Assembly: GCA_963766895.1 (NCBI GenBank)
Contig: CAVYCB010000009.1
Coordinates: 416,241 to 480,240 of the forward strand
Length of the DNA stretch: 64,000 nucleotides
DNA from: DASYKT01 sp963766895
GTDB taxonomy: Bacteria > Acidobacteriota > Blastocatellia > Pyrinomonadales > Pyrinomonadaceae
Direction of reading: 5' to 3'
Shown here piece after piece: positions 52,807-61,260 of the stretch (positions within the stretch are counted from its first letter, which is position 1; the number at the start of each line of letters is the position of its first letter). A program made the position numbers and the translations under genes. The notes below the pieces were generated by a model. The model saw only the letters and a list, made by a program, of their open reading frames with translations, made no database searches and was not told where the DNA came from.

Positions 52807-53051
52807 GCGCTTTTTACACCTCACTAAAAAACTTTGACTATCATCCTCGCGATAAACTAACATTGGGTCAGCGTAAAACTAATACGGTTTCCCAGATGCA
52901 CGAAATTTCCCAACAATATCGTCATTAAGGTTTTAAACCCCCTGGCCTTTAGGGATCTTTTTGTCTTGAAGCTGTAAATAACCATTAACCGTCCCGGCAA
53001 ACCCTGCATATTTGCCGAACCAACCTTCCGATCTAACTAAAGGAGAGAGTT

Positions 53052-53300
53052 ATGTTCAAAGGTGTATTTAAGCTGTCACGCAACCTTTTTATACTGGCGG
53101 CCCTTTCGGGCAGCCTCGTATTTGTTTTGAGTATGAACCCGGCTTCCGTTAAAGCACTGGAACCCAAATGCTGTTGGGAGTGCTTTCCCTCCGGTTGTCA
53201 GCAGGCGTGCATTTCGTTTCCCCACGGCTTGCTTTGTGCAGGGTGTTTGGCTAACGCTGAAGAATGTTACGAAACCTGCAATCCCGACCCGGGCTGCTAG
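53052..53300 (+). CDS. Secreted ten-cysteine peptide, paralogue 1
   Basis: 82 aa; start ATG 53052 after AAGGAGAGAG. Signal peptide LSRNLFILAALSGSLVFVLS ending near residue 35 (VKA-LE). The mature part of about 46 residues has ten cysteines, spaced CC-x2-C-x4-C-x3-C-x8-C-x2-C-x6-C-x3-C-x5-C, beginning KCCWEC. No family is recognised. It is followed by a strong terminator and by a paralogue with the same Cys pattern. Function could be protein binding, metal binding or a toxin; none is shown. Confidence 0.78.
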   Translation: MFKGVFKLSRNLFILAALSGSLVFVLSMNPASVKALEPKCCWECFPSGCQQACISFPHGLLCAGCLANAEECYETCNPDPGC

Positions 53301-53312
53301 CTTTTAACCGAA

Positions 53313-53353
53313 ATCAGGTCTTAACTTTCTTCAAGTTAAGACCTGATCGTTTT
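53313..53353 (+). terminator. Terminator after the first ten-cysteine peptide
   Basis: A 14-bp stem ATCAGGTCTTAACT / AGTTAAGACCTGAT (53313-53326 and 53334-53347) with a 7-nt loop, followed by CGTTTT. Confidence 0.85.
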
Positions 53354-53415
53354 ACGGCAAATCCCATGATTTGCTAAAACCCCGTAACTTTCGAATTAAA
53401 AAAGGAGCAAACAAA

Positions 53416-53673
53416 ATGTTAAAAGAACTTACCAAACTTTCCCGCAAGTTTCTTATTCTGGCTGTTCTTTCCGGCGGCCTGGTTTTTACCTTAGGCCTGC
53501 AAACTAAATCCGCCAGCGCGTTTCTTCTTCCGAACTGCTGCTGGGAGTGTGACGAGTTGTCCCTGGTCTGCGAAGAAGTGTGCGAAACACATCCGCAGCA
53601 ATGTAATCCCTGCCGGCACAATGTGGCCCTTTGCTACGCGCAGCCCTGCGATCCCAGCCCGACTTGTACCTGA
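53416..53673 (+). CDS. Secreted ten-cysteine peptide, paralogue 2
   Basis: 85 aa from ATG 53416 with AAAGGAGCAAAC upstream; the longer frame from 53371 adds a basic leader and lacks an SD. Signal peptide KLSRKFLILAVLSGGLVFTL matches that of paralogue 1, ending near SASA. Mature cysteines: CC-x2-C-x6-C-x3-C-x6-C-x2-C-x6-C-x4-C-x5-C, also ten, beginning NCCWEC. The rest of the sequence differs, so the cysteine frame and signal are what is kept. Own terminator. Confidence 0.78.
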   Translation: MLKELTKLSRKFLILAVLSGGLVFTLGLQTKSASAFLLPNCCWECDELSLVCEEVCETHPQQCNPCRHNVALCYAQPCDPSPTCT

Positions 53674-53695
53674 GGAAGTGTTGTCTAACACAGGA

Positions 53696-53732
53696 GCCTC
53701 GATCTATCCCGGATCGAGGCCTGTTTTATTTT
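53696..53732 (+). terminator. Terminator after the second ten-cysteine peptide
   Basis: GCCTCGATC, loop TATCCCG, GATCGAGGC, then CTGTTTTATTTTT. Confidence 0.85.
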
Positions 53733-53901
53733 TCACGCAAACTGATCCCTCCTTCTTCCGCCCGCTGAGCAAATCGAAGCGTAAGGATCGCTGCATTTCC
53801 GCTTTTTCGTTTTCGCGATTTAACCAATTATGCCTGTATAACTTATACTTTATTGAATCGTCAGGTTCATTTTATTAACAAATCATACTAAGGAACTATT
53901 T

Positions 53902-54651
53902 GTGACTCTTTTACTCGAAGGAAAACGTGCTTTTGTGTCGGGCGGCACCCGCGGCATCGGCGCCGCGATCTGTGAGGTCTTCGCCCGCGAAGGCGCAGAC
54001 GTGGCTTTTAACTATCACTCCAGCGACAGCCTCGCGGAAGAGGTCAAAAAGAAGATCGAAGCTTTTGGCCGCCGCGCGCTCTCATTCAAAGTGTCCGTTA
54101 CCGACCGCTATGGAATGAAACATATCGCCCGCGAAATAAAAGACGCCTGGGGCTCGATCAATGTGCTGGTCAACAATGCGGCCGTCAATAAAGGGGACAA
54201 TTTCGCCACCACTACCGACAGGTCCTGGGATTGGGTGGTGGATACGAATGTGAATAGCCTTTTTGCCGTCACCAAGCCTTTTTACAAACAGATGATCCGC
54301 GAACGTGTCGGCAATATCCTCAACATCACTTCGGTCGGGGCGATCCGCAGCCTGCCGACCTCGGTCCATTACGCCACCTCAAAGGCCGCGATGATCGGTT
54401 TTACCAAGTGTCTCTCGCGTGAGGCGGCTAACTTCGGCATCACTGTAAACGCTATTGCTGCCGGTATCTTTGATACCGACCTCGGCAATACGCTTCCCGA
54501 CCGCCTGCTGCAAATGCACGATTTCTGGGTAGCCAAAGGGCGTCCCGGACAACCCTCAGAACTCGCTGAATATGCTGCCTTTATGTGCAGCGACCGCAAC
54601 AGCTTTATGAGCGGTGAGGTCGTGATCGTGGACGGCGGCGCTGTTACATAA
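53902..54651 (+). CDS. Short-chain dehydrogenase/reductase (FabG-like)
   Basis: 249 aa NAD(P)-dependent oxidoreductase; GTG 53902 with AAGGAAC upstream. Cofactor loop SGGTRGIGAAI at residues 12-22, NNAA at about 91-94, catalytic Ser in ITSVGAI and the Y-x3-K pair in HYATSKAAM, then the terminal VNAIAAGI and MSGEVVIVDGG. The closest general type is 3-oxoacyl-ACP reductase, but the substrate cannot be fixed. Single gene. Confidence 0.85.
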   Translation: MTLLLEGKRAFVSGGTRGIGAAICEVFAREGADVAFNYHSSDSLAEEVKKKIEAFGRRALSFKVSVTDRYGMKHIAREIKDAWGSINVLVNNAAVNKGDNFATTTDRSWDWVVDTNVNSLFAVTKPFYKQMIRERVGNILNITSVGAIRSLPTSVHYATSKAAMIGFTKCLSREAANFGITVNAIAAGIFDTDLGNTLPDRLLQMHDFWVAKGRPGQPSELAEYAAFMCSDRNSFMSGEVVIVDGGAVT

Positions 54652-54670
54652 GAAGGCCCGATAGCTACGG

Positions 54671-54826
54671 GTCAGAACCGGGAACGATAGTGACCGGGTT
54701 CTTTGAAGGCTAAAGGATAAAGTTGAAAAGGCAAAAGAGGTGCTCACTGGAGAATTCTTACTTATCCTTATAGCCTTTGCAATTTTCGCATGTAAAACCC
54801 GGTCACTAACCGTTCCCGGTTCTGAC
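54671..54826. repeat. Family E inverted repeat, copy 2
   Basis: Left arm 54671-54700 begins GTCAGAACCGGGAACGATAG; right arm 54797-54826 ends TCCCGGTTCTGAC. Nearly exact complement over 30 bp, 96 bp apart, with the same GTCAG-ACCGGGAACG start as the copy at 43450-43584. Confidence 0.82.
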
Positions 54827-54840
54827 TTCATTATTGAATT

Positions 54841-54855
54841 TGAAAATGAATTTCA
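54841..54855 (+). promoter_or_regulatory. Fur-like 7-1-7 palindrome upstream of the ferritin-like gene
   Basis: TGAAAATGAATTTCA, two 7-bp half-sites around a central G with six of seven positions paired. It lies 31 bp upstream of the -35 box of the ferritin-like gene. A near-identical site overlaps the predicted start of transcription of the gene at 55502-55780. Confidence 0.5.
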
Positions 54856-54886
54856 ATTCTAAGTCTTTAATTGTCAATAGTTTAGC

Positions 54887-54915
54887 TTGACATCGGTTTT
54901 AATGTTTTGTATATT
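54887..54915 (+). promoter_or_regulatory. Sigma-70 promoter of the ferritin-like gene
   Basis: TTGACA (54887-54892), 17-bp spacer, TATATT (54910-54915): close to the full consensus with the best spacing. About 40 nt of leader with GGGAGACGG before ATG 54963. Confidence 0.8.
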
Positions 54916-54962
54916 GTCATTGTAACCAAGAGTAAAATAACTCAGGGAGACGGTGAAAAATT

Positions 54963-55424
54963 ATGGCAAGAGCGGAATTGATAGATAACCTTAACAAAGC
55001 GCTGGCGCTGGAGATCTCAGGCGTGATCCAATATACGCAGCACAGTTTTCTGGTGACCGGCACGGAACGCGAAGTTTTCTGCGATTTCTTTCGCGACCAG
55101 GCTGAAGAAGCCCAAAAACATGTGAATATGCTGGGCGACAAGGTAGTCGCGCTGGGAGGTATTCCGACCGTGGAGCCTGCGCTCATCCGCCAATCGACCG
55201 ATCTGAAAGAAATGCTGAAACAAGACCTCGAACTCGAGCGCGCCGCGATGGATATATACAAGGCCGCCTGGGCCTCGTGCGGCGACGAAGACCTGCCGAC
55301 AAAGTTTATGCTGGAAGAACAGATCGCCGGCGAACAGATCCATATTGAAGAATTGGAAAAACTTACCTCCGAGCGGCAAAGCAAGGCCGGGCAGGAAAGA
55401 ATAGTTTTGCGGCAAGTAAGCTAA
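54963..55424 (+). CDS. Ferritin-like diiron protein (bacterioferritin/DUF892-type)
   Basis: 153 aa four-helix protein. Diiron ligands: Glu in LALEISGVIQYTQH, E-E-A-Q-K-H in helix 2, Glu in DLELERAAMDIY and E-Q-I-A-G-E-Q-I-H in helix 4. It probably oxidises and binds iron, in a cage or as a dimer; the heme-binding Met of true bacterioferritin is not clear. Strong promoter, Fur-like site and own terminator make it a separately regulated gene. Confidence 0.82.
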   Translation: MARAELIDNLNKALALEISGVIQYTQHSFLVTGTEREVFCDFFRDQAEEAQKHVNMLGDKVVALGGIPTVEPALIRQSTDLKEMLKQDLELERAAMDIYKAAWASCGDEDLPTKFMLEEQIAGEQIHIEELEKLTSERQSKAGQERIVLRQVS

Positions 55425-55448
55425 CACGACGAAATTAAAACAAAAAAA

Positions 55449-55480
55449 GAAGCAGGCTAAATTTCAGCCTGCTTTTTATT
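55449..55480 (+). terminator. Terminator after the ferritin-like gene
   Basis: AAGCAGGCT, loop AAATTTC, AGCCTGCTT, then TTTATT. Confidence 0.8.
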
Positions 55481-55501
55481 CGCCTATTTTGAAGAAGAGA
55501 A

Positions 55502-55780
55502 TTAAGCGACGTTCGGAAATTCTATTACTTTAGAGTTGGCCACTGTGCCTCCCTGCTCGGCTTTCTTGCGATTGACTTTGTACCGCATCGCCGCAATGGT
55601 GTGATGCAGATCGTCCAGCATTTCAGGCGCTACTTCGATCGTTTTCTGGCAGGTCCAGCCAAGATCGTCACGCCAAGTTGAAAACTTAAGCATTACGGTG
55701 CTGTCATCGCGCATGACCGCCTCTATTTTGCGCTCGTTGTCTGTTGAAACCGAAGGTTGAAGGATTGCTCTCTGCTGCAC
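55502..55780 (-). CDS. Protein of unknown function, co-regulated with the ferritin-like gene
   Basis: 92 aa, GTG 55780 (MQQRAILQPSVSTDNERKIE) with GGAG eight bases upstream. No signal peptide. Alternating strands and helices (VMRDDSTVMLKFSTWRDDLG, then WTCQKTIEVAPEMLDDLHHT) and a lysine-rich end; no family recognised. It converges on the ferritin-like gene, and its promoter carries the same palindrome. A link to iron is inferred only from that site. Confidence 0.65.
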   Translation of the reverse strand: MQQRAILQPSVSTDNERKIEAVMRDDSTVMLKFSTWRDDLGWTCQKTIEVAPEMLDDLHHTIAAMRYKVNRKKAEQGGTVANSKVIEFPNVA

Positions 55781-55827
55781 TTAATTAACTCCAATAATTA
55801 CGTATAAATAATATTATTAATAGAAAT

Positions 55828-55842
55828 TGAAATCCAATTTCA
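55828..55842 (-). promoter_or_regulatory. Fur-like palindrome overlapping the transcription start
   Basis: Plus-strand TGAAATCCAATTTCA, a 7-1-7 palindrome like the one at 54841-54855. It begins just downstream of the predicted -10 box, where a bound repressor would block transcription. Confidence 0.5.
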
Positions 55843-55847
55843 ATAAT

Positions 55848-55875
55848 ATTTTACTTCATTACCATTTCGTGTCAA
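55848..55875 (-). promoter_or_regulatory. Predicted sigma-70 promoter of the 92-aa gene
   Basis: On the minus strand TTGACA (55875-55870), 16-bp spacer, TAAAAT (55853-55848). The start of transcription would be near 55841, inside the Fur-like palindrome. Confidence 0.6.
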
Positions 55876-56270
55876 GACTAAGCAGCAGATTTTTTGGTTT
55901 TTTCCGAAAAAACCCGCAATCTCAGAACGTTCGATTAGCCGTTAATTTACACTAATAACCATCGAAAAGCTCTTTATTCGTGTTATTAGTGAAATTCGTG
56001 GCCCTATCTTATGCGGATAATAATTTAAAATTTGAACAGCGGCTTCCCGCGTCCGCTCAGCACCATATTTCAGAAGCTTTGATGTTAACTAGGACACTTT
56101 ATTCCCGGTACGCTCACTGCTTTCGGGCCGGAAAATAATTCAATATGACCGAATTCGAAGAAAAATCGATATTTCTTTTCAAAACTGGCTTTTAATTGCG
56201 GAAATATCATAAAATTAGAACCTCATTACACTGTCAATTAATTTTTCGACCGGAAAGCTCTACATAAAAA
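55876..56270. repeat. Intergenic space upstream of lon with degenerate family A repeat
   Basis: A weak hairpin at 55935-56003 (TTTACACTAATAACC ... TGTTATTAGTGAAATTCGTG) belongs to family A. Nothing else is recognised; the lon promoter should lie in 56150-56250, where no clear heat-shock element is seen. Confidence 0.55.
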
Positions 56271-58691
56271 ATGGACGAATACACAGACCAGATGCCCCAG
56301 GACATAGCGCGTTTTCCCATGGTTCCTATCCGCGACGTGGTGATCTTCCCTTTCACCAAGGTTGCGTTCAAGATCGGCCGCCCGAATTCGGTGCGCGCGC
56401 TGGAACACGCCCTGACCGGCGACCGTTATATCTTTCTCGCGACCCAGCACGATGCCACCATCGACGAACCGACGCCCGATCAGGTTTACCAGATCGGCAC
56501 CATCGGCCGCATCCTGCAGGCGCAGAAACAGGAGAACGGGCAAATAAAGGTCGTGGTCGAAGGCCGCGAACGCGCCACCACGATCAAGGTCGATCGCCAG
56601 GAAGACCTCTTGTACGCGACGGTCCGGCGGATCGTCTCTACCAATGAATCGGGTTACCGCACGGACGGGCTGCTGCAGAAACTGCACAACCTGGTCGAAC
56701 AATTGATGCGGCTTTCGCCCGACGCTTATACGGATTCGCTGCACGCTTCGCTGCGCGGCACCATTCCCGCGCATATTGCCGATACCCTTTCGTCGCATCT
56801 GAAAGTGCCGGTCGAAGAAAAACAGCTGCTGCTGGAGATACCCTCGGTCCAGGACCGCCTGCAAAAACTTATCGAAGTTCTGGAAATAGAGATCGACAAA
56901 AAACAGCTCGACCGCCAGGTTCACACCCGCACCAAGCGGCAGATGGAAAAGGCGCAGCGCGAGTATTATTTGAACGAACAGATCAAGGCCATCCATAAAG
57001 AGCTCGGGCGCAAAGACGAAAAGGCCGAGCTGGAAGAATTAAAAACAAAGATCGAAGAGGTCGGCATGACCGACGAAGCGAAAGAAAAAGCCTTGCAGGA
57101 ACTTTCGCGGCTCGAGACGATGGCGCCGATGTCGGCCGAAAGCACCGTTTCCCGCACCTATATCGATTGGCTGGTGAACATCCCCTGGCAGGCGCGCTCA
57201 GAAGAGATCAACGATCTGAGCAATGCCGAAGACATTTTGAACGAAGACCACCACGGGCTGGAAAAGATCAAGGAACGCATTTTGGAATACCTCGCCGTGC
57301 GTCAATTGGTAAAAAATCCCAAAGGCACGATCCTTTGTTTTGTCGGCCCTCCGGGCGTTGGTAAGACAAGCCTGGGTAAATCGATCGCCCGCGCTACGGG
57401 AAGAAAATTTGTCCGCTTCAGCCTTGGCGGCGTTCACGACGAAGCCGAGATCCGCGGCCATCGCCGCACTTATATCGGTTCGCTGCCGGGGCAAATTCTT
57501 CAGTTAATGAAGCGCGCCGGTACCGTTAATCCGGTAATGCTGCTCGACGAAGTCGATAAACTGGGGCATGATTTTCGCGGCGACCCGGCGGCGGCGCTTT
57601 TAGAAGTGCTCGATCCGGAACAGAACCACACTTTCCGCGATCATTATCTCGATGTCGATTACGACCTCTCGCAGGTATTTTTCATCGCCACGTCGAACGT
57701 GCTGCATACCATTCCGCCGGCGCTCCAAGACAGGCTGGAAATAATTTCACTCTCCGGTTATACCGAGAAAGAAAAGCTTCAGATCGCCAAGCGGCACCTG
57801 ATCCCGAAACAATCCGAAGGCAACGGCCTCGACCCGGAAAAGATCACCTTTACCGACGACGGTATCCTGGAAGTTATTCGCCACTACACGCGCGAGGCCG
57901 GTGTCCGCAGCCTGGAACGCCAGCTCGGTTCATGCCTGCGCAAAGTAGCTCGTAAGTTTGTCAATGCAAAAGATAACAGCGATTTTCGCGAGGTCATCTC
58001 CGCCGAGAAAGTGCGCGACCTGCTGGGTACGATCAAGTTCCGCAAACAGGACATCGCCCTGACCAGCGAGATCGGTTTGGTGAACGGGCTGGCCTGGACC
58101 GAAGTGGGCGGTGACATTCTGCAGATCGAAGCCACGCTGGTCAAAGGTAAAGGCGAGGTGCGCCTGACCGGAAAGCTCGGCGAAGTAATGCAGGAATCGG
58201 CCCACACCGCGCTGACCTGCGTTCGTACCCGCGCGGAAAAACTCGGCATCGATACCGAGTTCATCCGCGAAAAAGACCTGCACATCCACGTGCCCGAAGG
58301 CGCTATTCCGAAAGACGGACCTTCAGCCGGTATCACGATGGCGGTGGCGATGGTGTCGGCGCTGACGAATGTCGCCGTGCGTCACGACGTGGCGATGACC
58401 GGTGAGATAACCCTGCGCGGCAAAGTTCTGCCCATCGGCGGTTTGAAGGAAAAACTTCTGGCGGCGCACCGCTTCGGAGTTAAGACCGTCATCATTCCGA
58501 AAGACAACGAAAAAGACCTGGCCGACATTCCCGAGGAAGTGCTCGACGAAATGCAGATAATCCCGGTCGAGTCTATCGACGAGGTCCTGCAATATGCGAT
58601 GGACTACACCAAGGTAGATATTTCTGTCGATGCTCCGCAGGTGTGGACCGACGACCAGGCTTCAACGGATATTACGGCGACCATCGAATAA
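56271..58691 (+). CDS. lon: ATP-dependent protease La
   Basis: 806 aa homohexameric AAA+ protease that degrades damaged and regulatory proteins. N-terminal substrate domain (about 1-200, FPMVPIRDVVIFP), coiled region, AAA+ module with Walker A GPPGVGKTS near residue 360 and Walker B MLLDEVDKLG, and the C-terminal protease domain with the Ser685-Lys728 dyad (PKDGPSAG and GGLKEKLL). All motifs are intact. Single gene. Confidence 0.97.
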   Translation: MDEYTDQMPQDIARFPMVPIRDVVIFPFTKVAFKIGRPNSVRALEHALTGDRYIFLATQHDATIDEPTPDQVYQIGTIGRILQAQKQENGQIKVVVEGRERATTIKVDRQEDLLYATVRRIVSTNESGYRTDGLLQKLHNLVEQLMRLSPDAYTDSLHASLRGTIPAHIADTLSSHLKVPVEEKQLLLEIPSVQDRLQKLIEVLEIEIDKKQLDRQVHTRTKRQMEKAQREYYLNEQIKAIHKELGRKDEKAELEELKTKIEEVGMTDEAKEKALQELSRLETMAPMSAESTVSRTYIDWLVNIPWQARSEEINDLSNAEDILNEDHHGLEKIKERILEYLAVRQLVKNPKGTILCFVGPPGVGKTSLGKSIARATGRKFVRFSLGGVHDEAEIRGHRRTYIGSLPGQILQLMKRAGTVNPVMLLDEVDKLGHDFRGDPAAALLEVLDPEQNHTFRDHYLDVDYDLSQVFFIATSNVLHTIPPALQDRLEIISLSGYTEKEKLQIAKRHLIPKQSEGNGLDPEKITFTDDGILEVIRHYTREAGVRSLERQLGSCLRKVARKFVNAKDNSDFREVISAEKVRDLLGTIKFRKQDIALTSEIGLVNGLAWTEVGGDILQIEATLVKGKGEVRLTGKLGEVMQESAHTALTCVRTRAEKLGIDTEFIREKDLHIHVPEGAIPKDGPSAGITMAVAMVSALTNVAVRHDVAMTGEITLRGKVLPIGGLKEKLLAAHRFGVKTVIIPKDNEKDLADIPEEVLDEMQIIPVESIDEVLQYAMDYTKVDISVDAPQVWTDDQASTDITATIE

Positions 58692-58794
58692 CGTCCCGCC
58701 GCAAACAAAGTCGCGCGAGCGGCGCGCGTGAAACGATACAAGAACTCGCTTCGCCTGCCGGACATCTCTATCGGCGCGCAGCCTATAATGGTAC

Positions 58795-59241
58795 TTATTG
58801 TTTATCCCATATGATGGCGCCTTCAATAAGAAAAGCGCCCAACTGGATACCGGTCAGTGTGAGCTCCGTTTCATAGATGCCTCCGGGCTTTACATCTGCG
58901 GGACGGATGTTAATCGTCTGTACATTGCCTCCTTCCATCGTCATGATGCTGGTCGATTGATTCTGAAGACGGAGCGGGATATCTTCCTGCAGGTTTTCAA
59001 GGCCTTTCACCACAACTTTCAATTTGGTTTGTTCGCCCTTTTGCAGATCGTGCTTTTGAACAACCAAGTTAAGGCTGATATTGCGAAACTTGCTTTTCTG
59101 CGACTGCCCTTGCTCTCTGACCTCGATATCGCTTTGCCCGACCGCTTTGCTCGTGTTGAAGAACACTGTCTTGCGCGGCGATTCAGCCATCAGCATCATT
59201 TCCTGGCCGCCGACCATGATCCCATCCGCCGGCGCGAACAC
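58795..59241 (-). CDS. Exported protein, C-terminal part (frameshifted from the gene at 59469-60536)
   Basis: 148 aa as read, beta-rich (FAPADGIMVGGQEMMLMAES and NISLNLVVQKHDLQKGEQTK); it continues the gene upstream. The preceding sequence in this frame (TNLVAYGQAGQAIEVKGRFD from about 59310) is open, so the ATG at 59241 is not the start. Between the parts, a stretch of about 230 bp (59240-59470) changes frame at least twice. The C-terminus resembles the bacterial carboxypeptidase-like Ig/TRAP-type exported domains only loosely. Confidence 0.55.
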   Translation of the reverse strand: MFAPADGIMVGGQEMMLMAESPRKTVFFNTSKAVGQSDIEVREQGQSQKSKFRNISLNLVVQKHDLQKGEQTKLKVVVKGLENLQEDIPLRLQNQSTSIMTMEGGNVQTINIRPADVKPGGIYETELTLTGIQLGAFLIEGAIIWDKQ

Positions 59242-59468
59242 TCCGTCAAAGCGGCCTTTGACCTCGATCGCCTGGCCGGCTTGCCCATAAGCGACCAGAT
59301 TAGTTGAGGGCCTGCCGACAGGGGTAGAATCGGGCGGACACCAGAACAGGCCATTCCCGGCCGCTAAATATTATTACGCAGCATCGAATCGTTTTATCCT
59401 GACCCGCGGTTCTCCCAAGGGCCAGTTGAAATTTGCCGCCGGTGGCGGGAACTTTCTGGCCTGATATT

Positions 59469-60536
59469 TCAATGAATTGGTCTTTTAGCTCCAGAAGATT
59501 GGCCTCGCGATTCAGACGCGGTCTTTCCGGCCGCCTCGGTAAAAACCGTCCCTGAGACGGTGTCGCCACCGGCCATATCATCCGGCATATTAACGAATAT
59601 CTTATTGCCTTTAAGGGTGGTCAAAATGACGCGATGAAGCCCGGCTGAGTCTTGCGTAACCATTTTCGTATTGCCGGCCGCCGTTCGCACGATCTTTCCA
59701 TCTTTTAGAACATACCCCGCCGACAGCGCGTCCGGATTCACTGTCATTTTCGTGCCCTTGGTCTCGCAGTATTGACCGGAACCGTCATTACATGGCTCAC
59801 AGCCCAAACACGGGTAACACTTAGGCGGATAGGTTCCTTTCGGGCAAGGCGTTGTTGTTTCCGCTGCCGTTGCGTTACTCACCGGAGTAATAATAGCGGG
59901 ATCTGTAATGTCAAAGCTCCAGCTTTTCCGTTCCAGCGGGCTTTTGGTTTTACGGTCTATCTTTAGGACATTAATGTGCAGGAGCGCGCGCTTGTTTGCC
60001 GGCCCGCCGGCCGCCAAAGGTACATCATTTATTTTTGCGGAGATCCCGACATAACCTCCTTTCAGCATATCGCTCAGATCTACCAGGGTGACAGAGTTAA
60101 GCAGCTTGTTTGCGGCGCTATATTTCGTCGCGGTGATCCGTCCCTCGGTGCTGTAGCCGAAGGTCAATTTAACATCCTTATATTCCTGTGTAACGCGAAA
60201 CTCGGGGCAATCGTAGCAACTGAAGCTGCCAGGCTCCAAATCCGCACAGGGCGGAACATCGTCAAATACGTAGCAATCACCGTCGGTATCGCAAATTTCG
60301 ACGCTTCCGGCATTGGCGGACAGTGGGAATACGAAGAAGAGGATCATAAATAGCAGGAACCGGCGGATCCCGTATGAATCACGCGCCGTCGCCATTACGT
60401 GCCAGGCCGATCCGATCCGTGTGGTTCGCCGCCGTTTATCGATCAAAAGAGGTGATGTTGTTTTTGTGTCCCGGATAGCCGTTAAGACAGTATGGTTCCC
60501 AACGCCTGACAGAGGTGCCGCTACCGTATTTTGCAT
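59469..60536 (-). CDS. Exported cysteine-containing protein of unknown function, N-terminal part
   Basis: 355 aa from ATG 60536 (MQNTVAAPLSGV), with AGGAGAAATAAC upstream. Odd: a hydrophobic export signal (FLLFMILFFVFPLSANAG) starts only about 60 residues in; an ATG at 60395 directly before it has no SD. Mature part: C-D-T-D-G-D-C-Y-V-F, CADLEPGSFSCYDCPEF, and a CPKGTYPPKCYPCLGCEPC cluster. The frame is lost after about residue 340; the gene goes on to 58795. No family recognised. Confidence 0.62.
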   Translation of the reverse strand: MQNTVAAPLSGVGNHTVLTAIRDTKTTSPLLIDKRRRTTRIGSAWHVMATARDSYGIRRFLLFMILFFVFPLSANAGSVEICDTDGDCYVFDDVPPCADLEPGSFSCYDCPEFRVTQEYKDVKLTFGYSTEGRITATKYSAANKLLNSVTLVDLSDMLKGGYVGISAKINDVPLAAGGPANKRALLHINVLKIDRKTKSPLERKSWSFDITDPAIITPVSNATAAETTTPCPKGTYPPKCYPCLGCEPCNDGSGQYCETKGTKMTVNPDALSAGYVLKDGKIVRTAAGNTKMVTQDSAGLHRVILTTLKGNKIFVNMPDDMAGGDTVSGTVFTEAAGKTASESRGQSSGAKRPIH

Positions 60537-61260
60537 GTTATTTCTCCTGTAGTTTGTATGGGTCAAACTTAATCCAGTGGTTATTGAATGATGAAGCGGA
60601 GAACTTGGGAGTCCGAGAGCTTCGTGGAAAACTCGGTAGAACTATGCGGTTAAACTTAGTCTCAATCGGAAACATTGTCAACAAAAATTCACAGCGCACA
60701 GTTCTGCGGACGTTGATACGAGAACGGACTTGAGCCAAATAAATAAGCCGCTCTCTACCAACAAGCGCGAAGTCAGAACCCGAGCGCTGGCGAGGTTTGC
60801 GGCTCCGCCGCCGTGCTGTGCGGAAAGGCTTTGCCTTTCCGTCAGTCACTTCTTAATAGATACCCAGAAGGCTAAGCCTCCGCCAAGATAATGATCAGGC
60901 CGGCCGGCAAAGCGTGAATCTATCCAACTCCTGTTGACTCCGCCAACTTCCCAAAACGTCTCTCCCGGAAGGGCTCGCATTGAGTTATGCTATCCGGGCG
61001 CAAGAGAGCGCGCATTGATCTTTGAAACCCGAATCTTCCGAAAGTGCTTTCATTTTTGTTCCATTTTCACAAAAAAGTGGAACATCAAATCACGGTGATC
61101 TCACCAAGGGCAGGCCCAATCAGCCAAATTCCCTTACGGAGCAACAATCACCCTGTTCCAGCGCATTGTCCCGAAGTCTTTTACGATCAGACAGTTCGCT
61201 CTTTAAAAGTGTTCCAGTGTTCCATTTTCACACTCGGAAGGTGGAACGGAACACCGTAGG
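60537..61260. other. Long intergenic region with small hairpins
   Basis: 724 bp without a credible gene. A GGAAAGGCTTTGCCTTTCC palindrome at about 60822-60840, and two related GTTCCATTTTCAC ... GTGGAAC hairpins near 61057-61083 and 61213-61247. Short open frames here have poor composition and no ribosome-binding site. It should hold the promoter of the exported-protein gene. Confidence 0.5.
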
